Assembly: GCA_921293015.1 (NCBI GenBank) | Contig: OV121090.1 | Coordinates: 4,588,001-4,652,000 of the forward strand | Length of the DNA: 64,000 bases | DNA from: Phorcus lineatus | Taxonomy: Eukaryota > Mollusca > Gastropoda > Trochida > Trochidae | Direction of reading: 5' to 3' | Shown here: piece after piece, positions 58,297 through 64,000 of the stretch | Numbering within the stretch: the first letter of the stretch is position 1 | Layout: every line of letters begins with the position of its first letter | Notes under the pieces: model-generated | What the model was told of the DNA's origin: nothing | Database searches by the model: none | What the model saw: the letters and a program-made list of their open reading frames with translations, nothing else | Program-made: the position numbers and the translations under genes

Positions 58297-60106
58297 ATGT
58301 TCCGTGTTATTCTTTTACATCATTTGTTCTTTTTGAGTGCAGCCCAAATCTTTATGATCATATTTTGTTTGTGTTTATGTAGATTTTAACACAAAATTGT
58401 CAGCAATATGACGTGGCAGGTTTGTTGATTATCATAAGTTTAAGCTTAACGTACCTTTCAAACTATCGATGTGAACATAGTGCGTTTTTATATAAATACA
58501 TTTTTATCAAGTCTTCTCAATCTGCATATATGCACACCATTGGGAATTCGCTGCTTGTTTTATGAACAGTATAAGCGAATAACCTTTGCTGATGCGATTC
58601 TTAGTTCAAATTATGTCAATACATGCAAAGCATATTCAATTGAATTATTTTATTTCTGTATTTTGGGCCTTAGGCCCTGGATACAAACATTTCATACTAA
58701 GTTTTGTTAGACAAAATGCTAACTATCTACCAGTAGGTGATGCCATAAAAATTAATGATTTCTCCGGAGCTTTTTACGACACATCTTACCATCGAACTTA
58801 ACTTACTAAATGAAGTGAATTTATCTTCATGCATTTCCCCAAAGGCCGTCTTGAATAGTTTGTGTTGCAAAATCATAAAGGAGAGAAAGTGTAGTCAATG
58901 TCCGAGGATAATGTGAAGCGGATCATGCCTCGGTTGTTCCCAATGTTCATCTAATTCAATTGTTCTGTTCCTAACTTCACTCACATGTGGGATGTGTCTC
59001 TCTCAATTTCCATCTCTAAGAATGACGCTAAAATCAAATTTGCGTCTTCCAGCATCGTACGATATAAAAATGCGTTATGTAAAGATTGTTTGAAAGATCT
59101 TTCGCTGGCAACCAACGAGGCTCTATGAAAAAGAACACTGTATAATGTTTTAAGTGTTTCTTGTCAATATATATTGACGCACAAAAACATCATCGTATAT
59201 ATCATGATCCTAAAGGAGGTGTGTCTGAATCCGTGTTACATGTAATTTTTGGAGTCAATAATTCAAATATTCCCTGTATTTGAATTTGTATGAACCACGT
59301 TAAAGAATATATTCAGAAACGACATTTCTCACTACAGAGAAACAGACACGCGATACATAAATCAAGCTTACAATTCAATTATCTTGGACGTTTAAGAATA
59401 TACATGTTCTTGGAAACATTATGGTTACCGGAATGAATACTTCGCTAGGAAACTATTTCATGAATCGATTGACATTTTATAAATCTTTCCAGTCTCATTA
59501 GCGTGAAATCTGCTTGATTTATGTGCAAGAAAATATATCTCTTTGTTCAAACGTTTTCTAATCATGGTTTCTCTTTGACAGAAGCTAGATCGATACGGAA
59601 TTATGGTTTTCTCATCATAGTATTTGTTAGTCTATTTACTTTGAATGTGTATCTTACTTAATGAGCTTTTCATAGTTTTTAAGGTCATTCTGGTAAAGTT
59701 ATTCTTCAAGGGGACATTTTTCTCATCGCGTGGTAAGTTCATTTGGTCTTCTAGTATATGAGACACTGACAGATGATAGTTGAGGACACGCTTCTCTGTT
59801 TCTGTTTACACAACAAAGATTGTTCAGGAAATGACAAGAATAGACATGGCTATTTCAATATAAGGGCATAACATTTGTTCATTGTTAGAGCAGGGTTTTT
59901 AAAAAATACTTTTTCAAGGTTTATACATATTATTATATCTTAACTATCAACATCTTTCATGTCTTCGTAACATTGTTGTTAACTTCCCTCTCTATCGGTG
60001 TATTCTAAATCGACTACATCGGCGACCAAGTTCAGTTCTGAAAACGTCGACATGTTTTAGACATAGTGTGGCATAGGAAATGCTTTATTTTCTTTCCTTA
60101 CAAAGG

Positions 60107-60117
60107 GGGGGGGGGGA
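60107..60117 (+). repeat. Poly(G) run
   Basis: About eleven consecutive G residues, unusual in this AT-rich DNA. It lies in the receptor intron and may be unstable or error-prone in sequencing. Confidence 0.85.
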
Positions 60118-61383
60118 CTTGCAAGAAAATCTTGTATGTACAACAACAAAATATCGACCGAACAACGACTTACAAATTAACATTATACTTTTATAGTCTT
60201 GTCAACTAAATGAAGTTAACTTTTGGTGTCCAAATTATTCACCTTTTAGATTTAAATTTTTTTCTTTTGATTCAGTTTTTATTTAGGTAAAAAATGGATA
60301 TTGGTGTCAATAAATAACATGGAACATCCAGTTTATAGATTTTATAAGTTCGTTGACCCAAAGCTTACCTGATTGTACAGAAAAGAAACTGACATGTCAA
60401 ATTAAATCCACTTGATCTTTACCCTTTTAGCTTTGAAATAAGGTTTGTCCTCGCTTCGAATTTGTTTTAGAGAAGTGAAAGGTGAATTGAATGCATTAAT
60501 TGTAAACAGTTTAATCTTCCTCACTTCAAATAATTATCTCCTAAGTGTTTCCGAAAAGTTTTGTTTTCTATGGTCATTTATGTTCCGTTTACAAAATCCT
60601 TTGAAAGTACATTTTACATTGACTAATTTGACAACAGAATAAGGGACATCAGTAGACTTAATTCATTCTCTGATAAATAATTTTCAAAACCGACTAATAA
60701 AGGAGCTTCTGTGGAAAAGAAAAGTTAAATTCTAACCTAGACTTGCTTTTCAAGACTATATGAGAAGCACAACATATTACATAAATTATGTGCGTCAGAG
60801 CAATCATATACGGAAAGATGATTATTTACAGTATTGACTCATTCTGTTTGCAGTTAGTCTGGACCCAAAGATTTATGCTTAGTAAGTAGTCATTTAAAAA
60901 TTATGAAAATGAAACATCAGTCGCCACATATTGAAAGCAAATTTGTCTACAGAGAAATGTCAAGCTTATCATCAACCTTTATATTTCATTCGGTTCATTA
61001 CCGAAAACATTACACTTCGATAGCTGTATTTATGATTAAATCAGCTAGATCTTTATTTGTCTTTAATCAGAAATACAGCGTCTCATTTAAAGAAACGGAC
61101 ATTTAATTTCACATGTCTATGCTTTGAAAAAGCAGTGATAATTCTAACAATGGTTATTTAATCATAATAACATTATAGCCCAGTAAAAAGCAAACACATT
61201 ATAACTGTTTACAGAAAAAGTTTGGATTAACTTCGTGTTACTTTAGGGTCATTTCTTTCTTTATCATGATTGTGAAAGATCATTCTTGTCTGATCTAATG
61301 TCTGGCGCTTTCTGTGAGAAACATTGTGACGTATTTCTATTTCTGGTATACGACTAATATCTCAAATGTCGTATTTACCCGAT

Positions 61384-61671
61384 GAAGTGTGCCACATGAC
61401 TTTTATGAAACGAGTGTGAATTTTTGCAGTGCCTAAGCGAGAGCGAGGGCTTTACACAAAGTTGTATTAGTTTCGTAAAAGTCATGACACATTTCCAAGT
61501 GTCTTAATTTTTTAAGACCAATTCCTTTCTATTTTGAATCGCGTAAAAATGACAATGTGACTCGTTTTATTAACAGTCGTTTTATGACGGCACAATCGAC
61601 GAAATACGGGATTTCGCAATTAATTACCGTTGCTAAGCAAATGTGGTATGTATACATGTGCTCATATGAAA
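61384..61671 (-). repeat. Fold-back repeat family A, minus-strand copy
   Basis: Reverse-complemented, this region repeats the order seen at 5,812-6,115: atatgagcac, ttgcttagcaacg, gtatttcgtcg, then a fold-back ending in aaaaattcacactcgtttc and acacttcatc. The fold-back arms (about 61,384-61,411 and 61,470-61,497) share catgacttttatgaaac and its near complement, with cgagagcgagg at the apex. The family's TGACGTCA is here mutated to tgccgtca (minus strand). It is non-coding and lies inside the probable receptor intron. Confidence 0.68.
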
Positions 61672-62755
61672 TTTTTTAACTCGCTTTTATACAGCCGTAT
61701 GTGTAATAATGTAATATGATTAAAATGTTAAGCAATTTTTATGCGTAAACAGCCTGACAGACCACAGATTTTTTCAACGCTTTTTTGATGACACTGGTAC
61801 AATTTAGTTAATTAATTTTGGATTATATCTTTGAATTAAATCCTGTTTATTTTATCGTTTTCCATACAAAACGATGAAAAAAACACAAATTGTAAATATA
61901 ATGTATGTTTGCATTATTCGCGTAACAAGAAAGTTGTCATTTAATGATCTAACTAGACCACCTGTGTGCAATAAACCTGTGCATTTATTATAAACATATC
62001 AATTAAGTTTGGGGTTATTCAATGAAAATAGAATCTATAACAGAACAAAAACAGTAGAATAAGATAATTTACTTGCAGTGAGAAAGGTAGGACTTGATCT
62101 ATTACCTCCCTTGAAAACACAATTATCTCCCTTTGCGGTATTGAACGTCAGTGATGTGTCACGGCATTGATTAGACCGTCGATAAACGATTTGTCGCGAT
62201 GTTTTTGGCATGAAAGTGTCTGTATCTTGCACTGTCAAAAACATTTCCATATCAAAAGTCCTTCTTAAGTTCGTTGTTTTATTGTATGGTAATTAATGTT
62301 ACCGCGAAAAACGTCACGAAGCAAGTTCACTCATCAGATTAACTCACCGTAAATTAATTCGCGTTAAAAACTGGCCATCCTAGATCCATAAGAGGCTTTT
62401 ATTTAGCCATGGATTTTCCTATGATTATTCTCAATTTTCATATAACAAATTTTTACAAAAGATATATATTTTAAAACCATTTTCCGATTTAATATCGATT
62501 TTCGAAACTATTTCCTCATCGCAATTAACGTGCAACTTAAATGGGAGGCAGTGTCATTTCATTGTCAACAGCACAATTTCGCTGCCATGGCGATGTTGGC
62601 CTACAGAGTTTAAATTCTTTCATGATAGTAAAGTGTATATAATATATAGAGTTTGTTGTGCATCTGTTACACATTTGAGAGGTTTTCACTTGAAATGTAA
62701 ACGTACTTACCTATCTTGATCTCATTTGATCTGTAAATCATTTCTTAGAAATCAC

Positions 62756-62757
<2 letters not shown>

Positions 62758-62820
<63 letters not shown>
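62758..62820 (+). repeat. (AAT)n microsatellite, left flank of the TIR element
   Basis: About 21 uninterrupted AAT units end exactly where the inverted terminus at 62,821 begins. It gives a spurious poly-isoleucine frame. Confidence 0.97.
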
Positions 62821-62821
<1 letters not shown>

Positions 62822-62849
62822 TACATAGAGAACAAAGTTAAGCACCCCC
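62821..62849 (+). repeat. Left terminal inverted repeat
   Basis: It matches the reverse complement of 63,660-63,688 at 26 of 29 bases; differences are at positions 8, 9 and 13 from the outer end. Confidence 0.88.
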
Positions 62850-63659
62850 CTATTTTCAAAATTGCAAAATGCATGTGTGGAGAAAACCACGACAATATGA
62901 CTAATTGGATCCCCTTGACATAGAAACTAAAGTTTTTCGTGACTTTGTATCTTTAAAATCATCATAAATGATGACATTTTGAGAACTTAAGATAAAAAAC
63001 GTAATGGTACTGATTTTTCACCCAAAATAACTATCGTCAGTTTGTCAAAAGTATGCGATGGATTCTGATGTTAGTTGTCATGAACAACAATTTTGTTATA
63101 GGGTACAATTTTACACTTTAAAAAAACACGTATCCTTCACAATAAGGACATAATTGGGTTTTGAAATTTGATAAGAATTTTCGATAATTTTTAGAAAATG
63201 GCCATAACCAGACGATTTTGGAATAAAGGTGGTCTTCTTTCACTTTAACTCAGTAACCCTATACTTCTTTTTGCTCTATAGTCGTTGTTACGGTTACAAC
63301 TGCCCCATTTAGTCCCTTTTTATGAATGGGTCATTTTCCAAAAAATGAGATTTTGGAGGTCCATACTGCTGTAACTAGTGACTTTTGCTTAAGAGAGCCA
63401 TAATAAAGTTTGATCAGTGGAATAGGAATAATGGAATAATACACATTAAAACAAAACATATTGACTTTCTGAACATATTCACCTTTTGATCTCAAAATTA
63501 CCAATTTGTATAACTGCAATTATTCAAAATATCCGAAATGATATTTTAATGAAATTACGTTCTTAAATTGCAAAATTATGATTCTATCATATCATACAAT
63601 TACTTTTACTGCAATGTGGTCCACTTTATTCTCAGACAAAACTTATTGGTGAAAAACTT

Positions 63660-63857
<198 letters not shown>

Positions 63858-63919
63858 GTTTCATGAACTGTTAAAATAATTTCATGTCGTTTATAAGAGT
63901 TGTTAATGTTTTTCAACAG

Positions 63920-64000
63920 AAGATGAAACTCACAAAATGAAGTTAACAGGCGAAACTGCCAAGCAGCTTCATCCTAGTTTAACCAGGCTCAAAGACGAAT
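63920..64000 (+). CDS. Candidate second coding exon of the GPR158-like gene, cut by window end
   Basis: A pyrimidine-rich tract ending tttttcaacag is followed by sequence that stays open to the window end when joined in the phase left by exon 1. The split codon becomes GAA. The peptide starts EDETHKMKLTGETAKQLHP and continues SLTRLKDE. In the family, the segment after the tryptophan motif is a variable linker leading to a conserved 'W(S/T)PPY(L/F)' block. A hydrophilic linker here would fit, with that block just beyond the window. The join is plausible by phase and splice signals but the peptide has no diagnostic motif of its own. Confidence 0.45.

Noticed and set aside
62726-62923. Open frame with poly-isoleucine
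   Set aside because: It is simply the translation of the AAT microsatellite; the same holds for 63,668-63,916 on the minus strand.

Overview
The window is AT-rich animal nuclear DNA with very low gene density. It has long stretches without open frames, GT...AG intron boundaries, many microsatellites and several classes of transposable-element relics. A marine mollusc, most likely a gastropod such as an abalone, is the best guess. That rests on remembered resemblance of a short interspersed repeat (…ggctgaaatattgc… ending in ctcactcac, near 58,220-58,296), a tRNA-derived SINE and a degenerate tandem repeat to common gastropod repeats. It is an inference, not a proof.

Only one host gene is convincing. 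At 56,731-57,391 (+) lies a signal-peptide-bearing first coding exon of a GPR158/GPR179-type orphan class C GPCR, the family that includes the metabotropic glycine receptor. It ends at a strong donor. A phase-compatible candidate second exon starts at 63,920 and runs off the window, so 57,392-63,919 would be its first intron. That intron is full of repeats. A few short exon-like stretches elsewhere (47,533-47,646 minus, 21,623-21,650 plus, 3,490-3,957 plus) are weak candidates.

Mobile DNA dominates the rest. An apparently intact Tc1-type DNA transposon (18,498-20,036) keeps a full DD34E transposase, 27-bp terminal inverted repeats and a flanking TA on each side. A mariner fossil (about 22,342-22,965) is broken by a stop, frameshifts and deletions. 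A 5'-truncated LINE (30,484-31,067) has a 14-bp target duplication and one premature stop. A decayed LINE reverse-transcriptase fragment lies at 48,729-49,022 (minus). tRNA-derived SINEs lie near 8,800 and 26,388-26,655. A non-coding element of about 870 bp with 29-bp inverted termini (62,821-63,688) sits between AAT microsatellites inside the receptor intron.

The most interesting structure not explained by standard features is a set of long fold-back elements at 5,812-6,115, 16,954-17,101, 25,837-25,976, 41,990-42,135 and 61,384-61,671 (minus). Their arms are unrelated in sequence, but each apex carries CGAG-type motifs in inverted arrangement. TGACGTCA (CRE-like) octamers lie beside several of them, and this octamer occurs about 13 times in the window where about one is expected. 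A separate perfect 60-bp inverted repeat with a 52-nt loop lies at 45,153-45,324.
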